From contig CAMCOS010000027.1 of NCBI GenBank assembly GCA_945876565.1, forward strand, positions 1-35,216: a stretch of DNA of 35,216 nucleotides. The letters are read 5' to 3'. A program made the translations under genes and the position numbers. The DNA comes from Lautropia mirabilis. Its GTDB lineage: Bacteria; Pseudomonadota; Gammaproteobacteria; Burkholderiales; Burkholderiaceae_B. A model generated the notes under the pieces. That model was given only the letters and a program-made list of their open reading frames with translations, was not told where the DNA came from and did no database searches. Positions 16,141 through 26,000 of the stretch are shown here, one piece after another; the first letter of the stretch is position 1; each line of letters opens with the position of its first letter.

Positions 16141-16158
16141 ATGACAATTAAGTGACAT
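16141..16158 (-). promoter_or_regulatory. Pho box (PhoB site) upstream of pstS
   Basis: The minus strand reads ATGTCAC-TTAA-TTGTCAT: two 7-bp direct repeats of the PhoB half-site (consensus CTGTCAT) separated by four A/T bases, in the exact canonical spacing. It lies in the 265-bp gap between pstS and the divergent antiporter gene. Nothing else clear is seen in that gap. Confidence 0.85.
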
Positions 16159-16329
16159 TACGTTATCTCAAATTGGGCGCAAGTTTTATTTAGAGATCCC
16201 TTTCTGAGGCCCCGGTCGTGATGCGCCATCTTGGCCAACATTGGGTGCGCCGCACGACACGGCTTAGATCGAACTAGGCTAGGCCAAATAGTTCGGGTAT
16301 CGTTGGTTTTTTAACGAGTTGATCATTTC

Positions 16330-17538
16330 ATGCCTCATGACATCAATCTCATCGCGATTCTTGTTGCCGGTTTTGGCCTAGCCCTCATCTTTGGCTATTT
16401 GGCGACTCGACTTAAGTTACCGTCACTGGTGGGGTATCTGCTGGCGGGTATTTTGATTGGCCCAACCACGCCTGGGTTTGTGGGTGACATGGGCCTGGCA
16501 CTGCAGCTATCGGAAATTGGCGTGATGCTGCTGATGTTTGGAGTGGGTTTGCACTTCTCGCTCTCAGACTTGATGGCTGTCAAGCGACTGGCGATTCCAG
16601 GGGCTGTGCTCCAGATTGCATTGGCGACGTTGTTAGGTGTCGGGTTGGGGCTTTGGTGGGACATGAGCGTCATAGGCAGCCTAGTGTTTGGCTTGTCGCT
16701 GTCCGTTGCCAGCACGGTTGTTTTGCTTAGATCGCTAGAGGCGCGAGGATTACTGTTGACAGCGGACGGAAAAATCGCAGTTGGCTGGTTGGTGGTTGAA
16801 GATCTGGTCATGGTTTTAATGCTGGTGCTCTTGCCCGTGGTGGCGGGCCTGACAGACAAAACCGATGCGCCGGGCACGGTTTCTTTTGCCTCGTCGGATC
16901 TTTGGGTGTCTTTGGGTTTGACGTTCGTGAAGTTGGCGGGTTTTGTGGTGCTGATGCTGGTCGTGGGCAAGCGGGTTCTGCCGTGGATGCTAGACAAAGT
17001 GGCCCAAACAGGATCGCGGGAATTATTCACCCTGTGCGTGATCTCAGTCGCACTTGGCACAGCTTTTCTGGCTGCGTCCGTGTTTGATGTTTCGTTCGCG
17101 CTTGGGGCGTTCGTGGCAGGGATGATGCTTCGTGAGTCCGACCTAAGTCATCGAGCGGCGGAGGAGTCATTGCCTCTGCGAGACGCATTTGCCGTTCTGT
17201 TTTTTGTGTCGGTCGGCATGTTGTTTGATCCGACGATTGTGGTGAGAGAGCCAGGTCTACTTCTCTTAACTGTGTTTTTGGTGATGATCGGTAAAACCGT
17301 GATCGCGGCGGGTTTCGTGTTGCTAACCGGTCATTCAACGCGTACAGCCCTCGTGGTTTCGGCAAGCCTGGCTCAGATCGGTGAGTTCTCGTTTATTTTG
17401 GCTGGTATGGGCGTGGCCATGAAACTGATCAACCAAGAGGTCTATAGCGTCATTTTGGCGGCGGCGTTTGTATCGATTGCGCTCAATGTGGCACTCATGG
17501 ACGGGGCACTGAAAATCGCCGATTCGCGCGAAGCCTGA
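16330..17538 (+). CDS. CPA2-family cation:proton antiporter (membrane domain only)
   Basis: An inner-membrane antiporter of 402 residues with 11-13 predicted hydrophobic segments throughout. It resembles the KefB/YbaL membrane domain: FGYLATRLKLPSLVGYLLAGILIGP near the start, GVMLLMFGVGLHFSLSDL, ASTVVLLRSLEARGLL, and FALGAFVAGMMLRESDLSHRAAEESLPLRDAFAVLFFVSVGML. YbaL/KefB proteins normally add a C-terminal TrkA-N (RCK) domain to reach about 560-600 residues; here the frame stops cleanly after the membrane part. Whether the ion is K+ or Na+ is unknown. GT9 starts 19 bp downstream, so the two may be cotranscribed. Confidence 0.85.
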   Translation: MPHDINLIAILVAGFGLALIFGYLATRLKLPSLVGYLLAGILIGPTTPGFVGDMGLALQLSEIGVMLLMFGVGLHFSLSDLMAVKRLAIPGAVLQIALATLLGVGLGLWWDMSVIGSLVFGLSLSVASTVVLLRSLEARGLLLTADGKIAVGWLVVEDLVMVLMLVLLPVVAGLTDKTDAPGTVSFASSDLWVSLGLTFVKLAGFVVLMLVVGKRVLPWMLDKVAQTGSRELFTLCVISVALGTAFLAASVFDVSFALGAFVAGMMLRESDLSHRAAEESLPLRDAFAVLFFVSVGMLFDPTIVVREPGLLLLTVFLVMIGKTVIAAGFVLLTGHSTRTALVVSASLAQIGEFSFILAGMGVAMKLINQEVYSVILAAAFVSIALNVALMDGALKIADSREA

Positions 17539-17557
17539 ACGCGTTACGATAGCGGGC

Positions 17558-18598
17558 ATGAAGCGAATTCTGGTTGTTCGTAACGACAAAATTGGCGATT
17601 TCATGCTCGCCTGGCCAGCACTTGCGTTGTTGAAGGGCGCGGGCTGCCATGTCACCGTTTTAGTGCCATCCTACACCGAGCCCTTGGCGCGTTTGTGCTC
17701 CTACATTGATGGTGTGCTCCTGGATCCGGGCAAACAGGGCAGCCTGGCCCAGCAAGCTGCGTTGCAGGCGCAAATCACCGATGCCAATTTTGATGCGGCT
17801 TTGACGCTATTTTCTACTTGGCGGGCAGGGGTGTTGTTGCGCAAAGCGAAGATTCCTTTGCGCATGGCGCCGGCCACCAAATTTGCTCAATTGCTTCACA
17901 GCCATCGCGTCACGCAAAGACGGTCTCGATCTGAAAAGCCTGAGTGGGAATACAACCTGGACTTGGCGGCTGCAATCCTGAAAGAATTGGGTTTGCTGGT
18001 TGGGTTTGTGGCGGGGCCTTATCTTAAGTTCGATGCTGATGCAGTGGCTGCCAGGCGTCAATCGATGGCGGCTGATCTAGCCTTGCCGCTTCAGAAGCGC
18101 TGGCTGATGGTACATGTGGGCTCAGGCGGTTCGGCCAATAATCTCAGTGCTGAACAGTATGAGGAACTGATTGCCGCTTTATCTAAGCGTTTGCGTGACT
18201 GGGTGTTTGTATTGACAGCAGGGCCAGCCGAGCAGTCCGTGGTTGGCCAACTGATGGCTAGACTGATAATCCGTCAGGTGCCCGTGGCCATGCGGTTAGG
18301 AGGCGATCTAGCAGGGTTTGCGCAAGATATTGCGGTCGCGGGTGGATTTATGGCCGGCAGCACGGGGCCGCTGCACATTGCCGGTGCGCTTGATGTGCCC
18401 ACGATTGGTTTTTATCCCTTGCGGCGTTCTGCAACCGCGTTGCGCTGGCAAACACTCAATTCGCCAAAACGGCGCCTGGCGATTTCGCCAACCTCGGAGA
18501 TGCCTGACCCAGAGCGTTTTGAGGGGCTTAACATCGGGGCAGTGGCCGAGCAGGTCAGTGGGTGGCTTTTGAGCAGACAACGGCCAGACCCGAGTTGA
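17558..18598 (+). CDS. glycosyltransferase family 9 (heptosyltransferase-like)
   Basis: This 346-residue protein resembles the ADP-heptose:LPS heptosyltransferases. The N-terminal Rossmann half begins KRILVVRNDKIGDFMLAWPALALL, the GT9 hallmark. The C-terminal half has VHVGSGGSANNLSAEQY and the nucleotide-sugar region MAGSTGPLHIAGALDVPTIGFYP. It probably adds a sugar to the LPS inner core or another surface glycan at the cytoplasmic face. It converges with a GT2 gene 61 bp downstream; no terminator is evident between them. The exact donor and acceptor cannot be assigned. Confidence 0.87.
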   Translation: MKRILVVRNDKIGDFMLAWPALALLKGAGCHVTVLVPSYTEPLARLCSYIDGVLLDPGKQGSLAQQAALQAQITDANFDAALTLFSTWRAGVLLRKAKIPLRMAPATKFAQLLHSHRVTQRRSRSEKPEWEYNLDLAAAILKELGLLVGFVAGPYLKFDADAVAARRQSMAADLALPLQKRWLMVHVGSGGSANNLSAEQYEELIAALSKRLRDWVFVLTAGPAEQSVVGQLMARLIIRQVPVAMRLGGDLAGFAQDIAVAGGFMAGSTGPLHIAGALDVPTIGFYPLRRSATALRWQTLNSPKRRLAISPTSEMPDPERFEGLNIGAVAEQVSGWLLSRQRPDPS

Positions 18599-18659
18599 GC
18601 GAATCCATTGGGATTTAGCGTCTGGTGATGCTTTACTTCAGGTTTGGCCTTGAGTTTCC

Positions 18660-19424
18660 TTAAGGCTTGGGTTGCTTGCGCACCCACAGATCGGCGTACT
18701 TAGCAAAAGTTGAGTGCGCTGACAAGAGCGCAAGCAGCAATCCTTGGCGGCCATCAAGAAACCCGACTTTGAGCACATACATCCGTAAAAAACACCCCAC
18801 ACCGTGCAACAAGCCCTGCATTAGGCTGCCGTGCTGGCCGCGTGCCGCGCGTTGCTGCGCCCACAGGTCAGCGTATTGAGCTGATTTGACCAGATAGTGC
18901 TGCAAGTCGTTGTAAGTGTAGTGCAATAGGTCCCCCGTCAAAGGCTTGACGGTGGTGTTTTGAGGCACGTCGAGCCGCTCATGCACGGGTGCATCGGTGT
19001 ATTGAGTCAGCTTGGTGGGGTGCAGTCGCAGCACGCGATCTGGATACCAGCCGCTGTGGCGAATGAACCGCCCAAACGCCCATGACAGGCGCGCAACGCT
19101 GTAGATGGTGTTCGAGGCGGCTTGTGAAATGGCCGTCTGTATGGATGATTTCAGTTCCGGCGTTAAGCGTTCATCGGCGTCAATCCAGAAGACCCAGTCT
19201 GCGCTCACCTGAGTCTGGGCAAACCGGCGTTGCAAGCCAAACCCTTCCCAGTTGGATTTTGAAATGACTTTTGCGCCAAGCTCTCTTGCAATCTCAGCCG
19301 TGGTGTCTGTGCTGCCCCCATCGACCACGATGATCTCGTTGGCCAAGCCTTCGCATGAACGCAAGCACGCGACGAGGTTGTCGGCCTCGTTTTTGACGAT
19401 CATGGCAATGGCGAGTGTGGGCAT
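18660..19424 (-). CDS. glycosyltransferase family 2 (WaaE/KdtX-like)
   Basis: A GT-A fold transferase of 254 residues. It shows [39 protein letters not shown] at the N-terminus, then [29 protein letters not shown] with the metal-binding D-x-D-type motif DADE. A later block [18 protein letters not shown] and VHERLDVP is typical of the WaaE/KdtX group of LPS core glucosyltransferases. A C-terminal hydrophobic patch may tether it to the inner membrane. With the GT9 gene it suggests an LPS core locus, although no other core gene is in view. Confidence 0.85.
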   Translation of the reverse strand: MPTLAIAMIVKNEADNLVACLRSCEGLANEIIVVDGGSTDTTAEIARELGAKVISKSNWEGFGLQRRFAQTQVSADWVFWIDADERLTPELKSSIQTAISQAASNTIYSVARLSWAFGRFIRHSGWYPDRVLRLHPTKLTQYTDAPVHERLDVPQNTTVKPLTGDLLHYTYNDLQHYLVKSAQYADLWAQQRAARGQHGSLMQGLLHGVGCFLRMYVLKVGFLDGRQGLLLALLSAHSTFAKYADLWVRKQPKP

Positions 19425-19452
19425 GACTGCATTCTAGATGATCTACGACAGC

Positions 19453-19472
19453 GCAAGCCCTCGCAAGCCCTC
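19453..19472. repeat. short tandem duplication in the GT2-GAPDH gap
   Basis: The 10-mer GCAAGCCCTC occurs twice in a row upstream of the GT2 start. It is too short to interpret and may be slippage. Confidence 0.5.
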
Positions 19473-19565
19473 GCATGGCGTGCATTTGTCACGAACATGT
19501 CATCTTGGCTGGGTTACATTTCGATGTTTATCAAAATATATTTACCCACATCACAGGAACAGATC

Positions 19566-20609
19566 GTGAAAGTAGGCATCAACGGCATGGGACGAATTGG
19601 GCGGCTGGCATTGCGCGCTGCGATGGGTGCGGCGCATCGGCCCGGTGATGATCCATGTCGACATAACCGGTTAGACATTGTCCATGTCAACGAAATCAAG
19701 GGCAATGCGCAGGCTTTGGCGCATTTGCTTGAGTTTGACTCGGTGCAGGGCCGTTGGCGCGAAACCATCGGCTTTACAGACCAAACCATGCACATCGGCT
19801 CAGCCGATGTGACCGTCTCGAATCACGCCGATCCCAAAGACATCGATTGGGGCGATAAAGGGGTGGAGCTCGTGCTCGAATGCACGGGCAAGTTGTTGAC
19901 CCCTGATGCTTTGCAAGGCCACTTTGACCGGGGGGCCAAGCGTGTGGTGGTCGCAGCCCCGGTGAAGGTGGGCAATGTGCTGAACATTGTCTATGGCATT
20001 AATCATGACAAATATGAGCCTAGCCGTGACCGAATCGTAACGGCTGCTTCTTGCACCACCAATTGTTTGGCGCCCGTGGTGAAGGTCATCCATGACAATC
20101 TCGGTATCCGTCATGGGCAAATCACGACCATTCACGATCCCACCAACACCAACCTGGTGGTTGATGGCGTGCACAAGGACTTGCGTCGTGCACGCAGCGC
20201 CATGTTGAGTCTGTCACCGACCACCACTGGTAGTGCGACGGCGATTGCGCTGATTTACCCTGAGCTTGCTGGCAAGCTGAATGGCCACGCGGTCAGAGCA
20301 CCAGTTTTGAATGCATCATTGACCGATGCGGTGTTTGAGCTGCAAAAGCCCACCTCAGCCGAAGCAGTCAATGCCTTGTTTCAAGAGGCGGCCAACGGTG
20401 CGTTGGCAGGCATTTTGGGGTTTGAAGCGCGCCCGCTGGTGAGTGCCGACTATGCGCAAGACACACGCAGCTCGATTGTTGATGGTCTGTCAACGATGGT
20501 GACCGATGGCACGATGTTGAAAGTTTATGCCTGGTATGACAACGAAATGGGTTATGCCTGCCGCATGGTCGATCTCGCCTGCCACATGCAATCACTGGGC
20601 GTGTCATAG
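19566..20609 (+). CDS. ArsJ-associated glyceraldehyde-3-phosphate dehydrogenase
   Basis: This 347-residue GAPDH is coupled directly to arsJ (its TAG is followed at once by the arsJ ATG). In the characterised pathway it uses arsenate in place of phosphate to form 1-arseno-3-phosphoglycerate, which ArsJ expels. Seen: NAD-binding opening [19 protein letters not shown], catalytic Cys163 in [23 protein letters not shown], and C-terminal [18 protein letters not shown] at 19566 is chosen because AGGAA stands seven bases before it and it matches the family N-terminus; an ATG at 19497 would add 23 unrelated residues. No ArsR gene or clear operator is seen upstream. Confidence 0.9.
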   Translation: MKVGINGMGRIGRLALRAAMGAAHRPGDDPCRHNRLDIVHVNEIKGNAQALAHLLEFDSVQGRWRETIGFTDQTMHIGSADVTVSNHADPKDIDWGDKGVELVLECTGKLLTPDALQGHFDRGAKRVVVAAPVKVGNVLNIVYGINHDKYEPSRDRIVTAASCTTNCLAPVVKVIHDNLGIRHGQITTIHDPTNTNLVVDGVHKDLRRARSAMLSLSPTTTGSATAIALIYPELAGKLNGHAVRAPVLNASLTDAVFELQKPTSAEAVNALFQEAANGALAGILGFEARPLVSADYAQDTRSSIVDGLSTMVTDGTMLKVYAWYDNEMGYACRMVDLACHMQSLGVS

Positions 20610-21839
20610 ATGACTGCTTCTGCTGCACCAGCATCGGCGGCTGCGCGTCAGTATGCACTGGTCACTTCGGCCTACTGGAGCTTTACGTTAACCGACGGCG
20701 CCTTGCGCATGCTGGTGTTGCTGCATTTCTACCAGCTCGGCTATTCACCTTTTACGTTGGCATTTTTGTTTTTGCTGTACGAGGCGGCTGGTATTGTGGC
20801 CAACTTGGTGGGCGGCTGGCTGGCAACTCGGTATGGTATTTCGCGCATGCTGGTGGTGGGCTTGTGCACGCAGATCATTGGGTTTTTGTTGCTGTCGGCC
20901 TTATCGCCGAGTTGGTCAGCCACGCTCTCGGTGGTGTGGGTGGTGATTGCGCAAGGTGTGTGTGGTGTGGCAAAAGACCTCACCAAAACGGCTAGCAAGT
21001 CCGCGATCAAAATCACCGCGAGCCAAGCCAGCGGTCAGCTATTCAAATGGGTGGCTTGGTTTACCGGCAGCAAGAACGCCATGAAAGGCGTGGGGTTCTT
21101 TCTCGGTGGCGTGTTGCTGCAGTATCTGGGGTTTTCTGGTGCGCTGTGGCTGATGGCAGGATTGCTTGCCTGCGTGTTGGTGGGGGTATTGATGCTTTTG
21201 CCGCCGATGCTTGGCAAAAGCAAAGCCTCCAAATCGGCGCGCGAGTTGTTTGCTAAGAACCGTGGCATCAATCTGTTGGCAACCGCACGGGTGTTTTTGT
21301 TTGGGGCCAGAGACGTGTGGTTTGTGGTGGGTGTGCCGGTGTATCTGTATGCTGCGGGCTGGACCTTCAGCATGGTGGGCGGCTTTTTGGCCGTGTGGAC
21401 CATCGGTTATGGGTTGGTGCAGGCCGCAGCGCCACAGTTGGTCAGGCGCAGTGACGACGGCCTAAGCACGGAAGTGCCAGCTGCCCGGCTTTGGTCGCTG
21501 TTGCTGGCTTTGGTACCAACCGCTTTGGCGTGGTACGTCTGGCAGGATACTTCCCAGTCGGCTTGGGTGGTGGTGATCGGCCTTGGGGTTTTTGGTGTGG
21601 CGTTCGCAGTGAACTCGTCGGTGCACTCTTACCTGGTCTTGGCCTACGCGGGCTCGGAGAAGGCAGCCGAAGACGTGGGGTTCTACTACGCTGCCAACGC
21701 CACGGGTCGCTTCATGGGCACCTTGCTTTCAGGCGTGCTGTACCAATGGGGCGGCTTGACGTTCTCCTTGGCGGGCTCTGCCATCATGCTGACGATTTGT
21801 TGGCTCGTCACGCTTGGTTTGCCCAAGCAGGCTGACTAA
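20610..21839 (+). CDS. arsJ: organoarsenical efflux permease ArsJ (MFS)
   Basis: A 409-residue major-facilitator protein with about 11-12 hydrophobic helices. It begins YALVTSAYWSFTLTDGALRMLVLLHFY and contains GVAKDLTKTASKSAIKI and WFTGSKNAMKGVGFFLGG, blocks I recognise from ArsJ. It should export 1-arseno-3-phosphoglycerate made by the GAPDH encoded directly upstream; the product then breaks down to arsenate outside. The stop overlaps the stop of the convergent MFS gene by four bases, leaving no room for a terminator. Confidence 0.9.
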   Translation: MTASAAPASAAARQYALVTSAYWSFTLTDGALRMLVLLHFYQLGYSPFTLAFLFLLYEAAGIVANLVGGWLATRYGISRMLVVGLCTQIIGFLLLSALSPSWSATLSVVWVVIAQGVCGVAKDLTKTASKSAIKITASQASGQLFKWVAWFTGSKNAMKGVGFFLGGVLLQYLGFSGALWLMAGLLACVLVGVLMLLPPMLGKSKASKSARELFAKNRGINLLATARVFLFGARDVWFVVGVPVYLYAAGWTFSMVGGFLAVWTIGYGLVQAAAPQLVRRSDDGLSTEVPAARLWSLLLALVPTALAWYVWQDTSQSAWVVVIGLGVFGVAFAVNSSVHSYLVLAYAGSEKAAEDVGFYYAANATGRFMGTLLSGVLYQWGGLTFSLAGSAIMLTICWLVTLGLPKQAD

Positions 21840-23035
21840 TTCGAGTCGCGGGTCGTGTGTCGTGTGCGCCAGGCTGCTGTCCAGAAACCGGCGGCCAATA
21901 GCAGGCTCGCGCCCACAATGGCCATCATGACCAGACCGTATGACTGATTGACAGTCCACAGCCATGCAGCAGCCAGGGGTGCGGCGGCACGCGCGATGGT
22001 CGCGGCAATCGTAATGATCCCGTTTAAGGCCCCGTATGCGTGCGGGCTTAACATTTCAGGCACGACAAAGCTTCTGACAATGGTGAAGATGCCGTTGGCC
22101 ATGCCATAGGCGGCGAACACCACGGCCACTAGCCAGAACCCGGGATTGGCCGGAATCAGCATGGCAAACGCAATTGGAAACACCGTAACCATGAGTGCGC
22201 CAAGTAAGCGCATCGGCATTCCCGGTGCATATATAGTGACAAGATATCGACCCAGTACCTGTGCAGGGCCAATGATGGCGATGGCCACCACCACATCGCG
22301 TTCGCTCAGGCCATCTTCTTGTAGCAATGGGTACATGTGAAACGTGAATGCAGAGAACATGCCCGCGTAGATGGCCAGTGTGCCCAAAATCAGCCAGAAA
22401 AGGCTATTGCCTAAGTTTGCTCGAACGATCTGACGATCTCGTAAAATGTCAGCAAGCCTTTGTTCATGGGTGTGGGCATGGTCAAGATCTGACTTGGGTT
22501 TGATCAGCCAAACGTACATCAGCCCAAAAATGAAATTGACACTACCTAGCCAAAGTAATGTCGCTCGCCAATCAAAGGCCGTGATCAAAAGCTCGGTGGC
22601 TGGGATAAATACGGTGCTGGCAAAGCCACCCCAGAGCGTGATGTGTGTGATGCCAGCCCGGGCGTTGCGTGCGCCAACATGCCTGGCGAACACGGCAAAC
22701 GCAGGCTCATACAGCACAGCGGCCTGAATGGCACCACACAAGGCACAAATCACATAAAAGGCCAATAAGTGGTCGGTCATTGACCACCACCCCATGACCA
22801 AGAGCGCCGCCATCGACGCCCCGCCCATGATCCATCGACCCCACCCCCGATCTATCCCGACACCAACCGGGTAACTCAACAGCGCCGTCATGGCCAACCC
22901 GATGGTCGCACCGGCGTAAAGCTCAGACTTACTCCAGCCAAGCTCGTCTTGCATGCGCAGCACGATTAGCGGGAAGCTGTAGTAAAGCGATCCCCAGGAA
23001 CAAATCTGGCCTAGGCCGAGCAGCGGGGCGAGCAT
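21836..23035 (-). CDS. MFS transporter, substrate unknown
   Basis: This 399-residue inner-membrane transporter of the major facilitator superfamily has about 12 hydrophobic segments and a central charged loop (KPKSDLDHAHTHEQRLADILRDRQ, about 185-208). The beginning LGLGQICSWGSLYYSFPLIVLRMQDELGWSKSELYAG places it with monocarboxylate/oxalate-formate-like MFS proteins. It starts six bases after the double-uvrA stop and is probably cotranscribed with it; translation may be coupled. It is unrelated in sequence to arsJ, which it meets tail to tail. The ATG at 23035 leaves a short N-terminus and a start inside the uvrA end is possible. Confidence 0.85.
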   Translation of the reverse strand: MLAPLLGLGQICSWGSLYYSFPLIVLRMQDELGWSKSELYAGATIGLAMTALLSYPVGVGIDRGWGRWIMGGASMAALLVMGWWSMTDHLLAFYVICALCGAIQAAVLYEPAFAVFARHVGARNARAGITHITLWGGFASTVFIPATELLITAFDWRATLLWLGSVNFIFGLMYVWLIKPKSDLDHAHTHEQRLADILRDRQIVRANLGNSLFWLILGTLAIYAGMFSAFTFHMYPLLQEDGLSERDVVVAIAIIGPAQVLGRYLVTIYAPGMPMRLLGALMVTVFPIAFAMLIPANPGFWLVAVVFAAYGMANGIFTIVRSFVVPEMLSPHAYGALNGIITIAATIARAAAPLAAAWLWTVNQSYGLVMMAIVGASLLLAAGFWTAAWRTRHTTRDSN

Positions 23036-23041
23036 GATCGT

Positions 23042-26000
23042 TTAGTGTCGTGGTTCCAATAATGGCTTTAACGCCTGTGCAGTATGCGACTGTTTCAAAT
23101 GATCTTTGATCAGGGCCTCTGGTGAACCTTGTGCCACCAGTCGCCCGCCCTGCGATCCGCCCTCAGGACCCAGATCAATCACCCAGTCCGCTTCGGCAAT
23201 GACGTCAAGGTTATGCTCAATGACAACCACTGTATTATCCGAATCCGTCAAGCGGTGCAGCACATCGATGAGTTTTTCCACGTCAGCCATGGAAAGTCCA
23301 ACGGTTGGTTCATCCAGCACATACAGGGTGTGCGGCAGGCGGGAGGCTCGGCCGGTTTTGATGATGCCTTCGGTTAATTTGGCCTTGGCGAGTTCAGTCA
23401 CTAATTTGATGCGCTGCGCTTCCCCGCCAGATAATGTCGGTGACGGCTGGCCCAATGTTAGGTAGCCCAAGCCCACGTCCTGCATGAGTTTTAAGGGATG
23501 CGCCACTTTGGGGTGTGCAGCAAAGTAGTCGACCGCGTCATCGACTTCCATGGCAAGCACCTCGCCCACGTGTTTGCCACGCAGTCGAGCGCTCAGTGTA
23601 TCCGCGTTGAAGCGATCGCCATGACAGGCATCGCACGGCACTTTGACATCAGGCAGAAAGCTCATTTCGACGGTTCGCATGCCTTGGCCTTCGCATGCTG
23701 GGCAACGGCCATCTCCCGTGTTGAATGAAAAACGGTTCGTTTTCCAGCCGCGCATGCGCGCTTCCTGAGTATCCGCAAATTGCTTGCGAATGTCATCCCA
23801 GAATCCGATGTAGGTGGCAGGACACGAGCGTGGGGTCTTGCCGATGGGTGTTTGGTCGACTTCGAGCACACGATCGATCGCTTGCCAGCCCTCAATGCCC
23901 TCGCAGCCAAACCAATGTTCAGGCTGCCCAGTGCCCACTGCACCTGCCAGGTTCTCCAGCAGCACTTCACGCGCGAAGGTGGATTTGCCAGAACCAGAGA
24001 CACCCGTGATCACCGTCATGCGCCCAACGGGGATGGCTGCGTCCACCAATTGCAGGTTATGCAGGCGGGCGCCTTTGACTTCAATGCGCTGGATACTGGC
24101 GTCTACCACGCGGCGTGCTTGCAAGGGGTGCTTGAGCGGCTCGCGCAGAAAGCGCCCCGTCACTGATTCAGGACAATCCATGATGGCTTGCAAGTTGCCG
24201 CAAGCCACCACCTGGCCACCTCTGACACCAGCGCCAGGGCCAATATCAATAATGTGTTGTGCTCGACGGATCGTGTCATCGTCGTGCTCGACCACCACCA
24301 GGGTGTTGCCGTTGTTCTCAAGCTTGCTCAATGCGTTAAGCAATATCTGATTGTCACGCGGGTGCAGCCCGATGGTTGGTTCATCCAGGACGTAGCAAAC
24401 ACCTTGCAGATTTGAACCTAGCTGTGCGGCCAGTCGGATACGTTGCGCTTCGCCGCCAGATAGCGTCGGGGCAGCCCGGTCAAGCGCCAGGTAGCTAAGC
24501 CCGACCTCGCGCAAGAAATCAAGGCGTGATCGCACTTCCTGCAAAATGTCCCTGGCAATCTCAGCTTCTCGCCCTTTGGTGATCAATCCTGTAAAGAACG
24601 TTTGAGCCTCTGATATGGGCAAGGCAGCAAGCTCAGCAATCGAACGGTCACGCCAGAGCACTGCCCGGGCGATTGGATTTAAGCGGGTGCCGTGGCAGCT
24701 CTCGCAGGCCGGTGTTTCGCCATCATACGCTGTGTTCCAGGCGGCTTCTTCACCTGTTTGCTCGGCATCGAAACCCTGCAATTTCAAACCAGTGCCATAG
24801 CAGCTCGTGCACCAGCCATGTTTGGAGTTGTATGAGAAAAGCCTTGGATCTGGTTCCGGGAAACTCATGCCACAGCTTGGGCAGGCACGTTTGGTTGAGA
24901 AGTGCTGGTCAGAGAGCTGCGCACCGAGGTTGTTTTTAAGTTGGTCCAAAGGCCAGATCACGCTTAAATTGCCCTGACCGTGGTGCAAGGCCGTTTCAAT
25001 CGCTTCGCGCAACTGTGCCTCGTTGGCTTTATCCACGACAAAATCTGCGACCGGCAATTCAATGGTGTGTTCTTTGTAGCGATCAAGTCTGGGCCACTTG
25101 CTCGTGGCGATGAATTCACCGTCGACGCGCAAGTGGGTGTAGCCCTTGCCACTGGCCCACTTGGCCAGATCGGTGTAGTAGCCCTTGCGTGCACTGACTA
25201 GCGTTGCCATCACGCCAATGTGTGTGCCCGCATGGTCGCGCACGATTCGCGCGGCAATCTGTTCAGCCGTTTGCGGCTCGACGCTCACGCGGCACTCAGG
25301 GCAGTGCTGGGTACCTAGCTTCATGTAGAGCAGGCGCAAGAAGTGGTGTATCTCGGTCATGGTGGCAACCGTTGATTTGCGCCCCCCTCGGCTAGTGCGC
25401 TGCTCGATAGCCACCGTCGGCGCAATCCCATAGATCGCATCAACGTCTGGTTTGCCCGCTGGTTGCACAATCGCGCGTGCGTATGCGTTCAGTGACTCCA
25501 GATAGCGTCGCTGGCCTTCGTTAAACAGAATATCGAAGGCTAGTGTGGATTTGCCAGAACCCGACACGCCTGTAATGACCGTGAATTTGCCGTGTGGGAT
25601 TTGAACGGAGATGTTTTGCAGGTTGTGTTCACGCGCGTGCAGGATTTCAATTTGCTTTGCTAACTGCACCGGCTCGCGCAGCACCTTTTGCAGGGGGCGG
25701 CCAACGTCAGTCTCGTTTTGTGCCTGCGCCATTTGCTGTTCATAGTCGCGCAGGGCCTGGCCGGTATGCGACGCGCTGACTGTCATGACCTCGGCGGGTG
25801 GGCCAGCGGCGACGATTTGACCTCCGTGTTCACCCGCTTCGGGGCCGAGATCGATGACCCAGTCAGCGGCTCGAATGACATCGAGGTTGTGTTCGATGAT
25901 CAAGAGCGAGTGGCCCGCACCGAGCAGCTTGCGAAATGCGCTCATCAGCCTTGCCACGTCATCAAAGTGCAAGCCTGTGGTGGGCTCGTCAAACAGAAAC

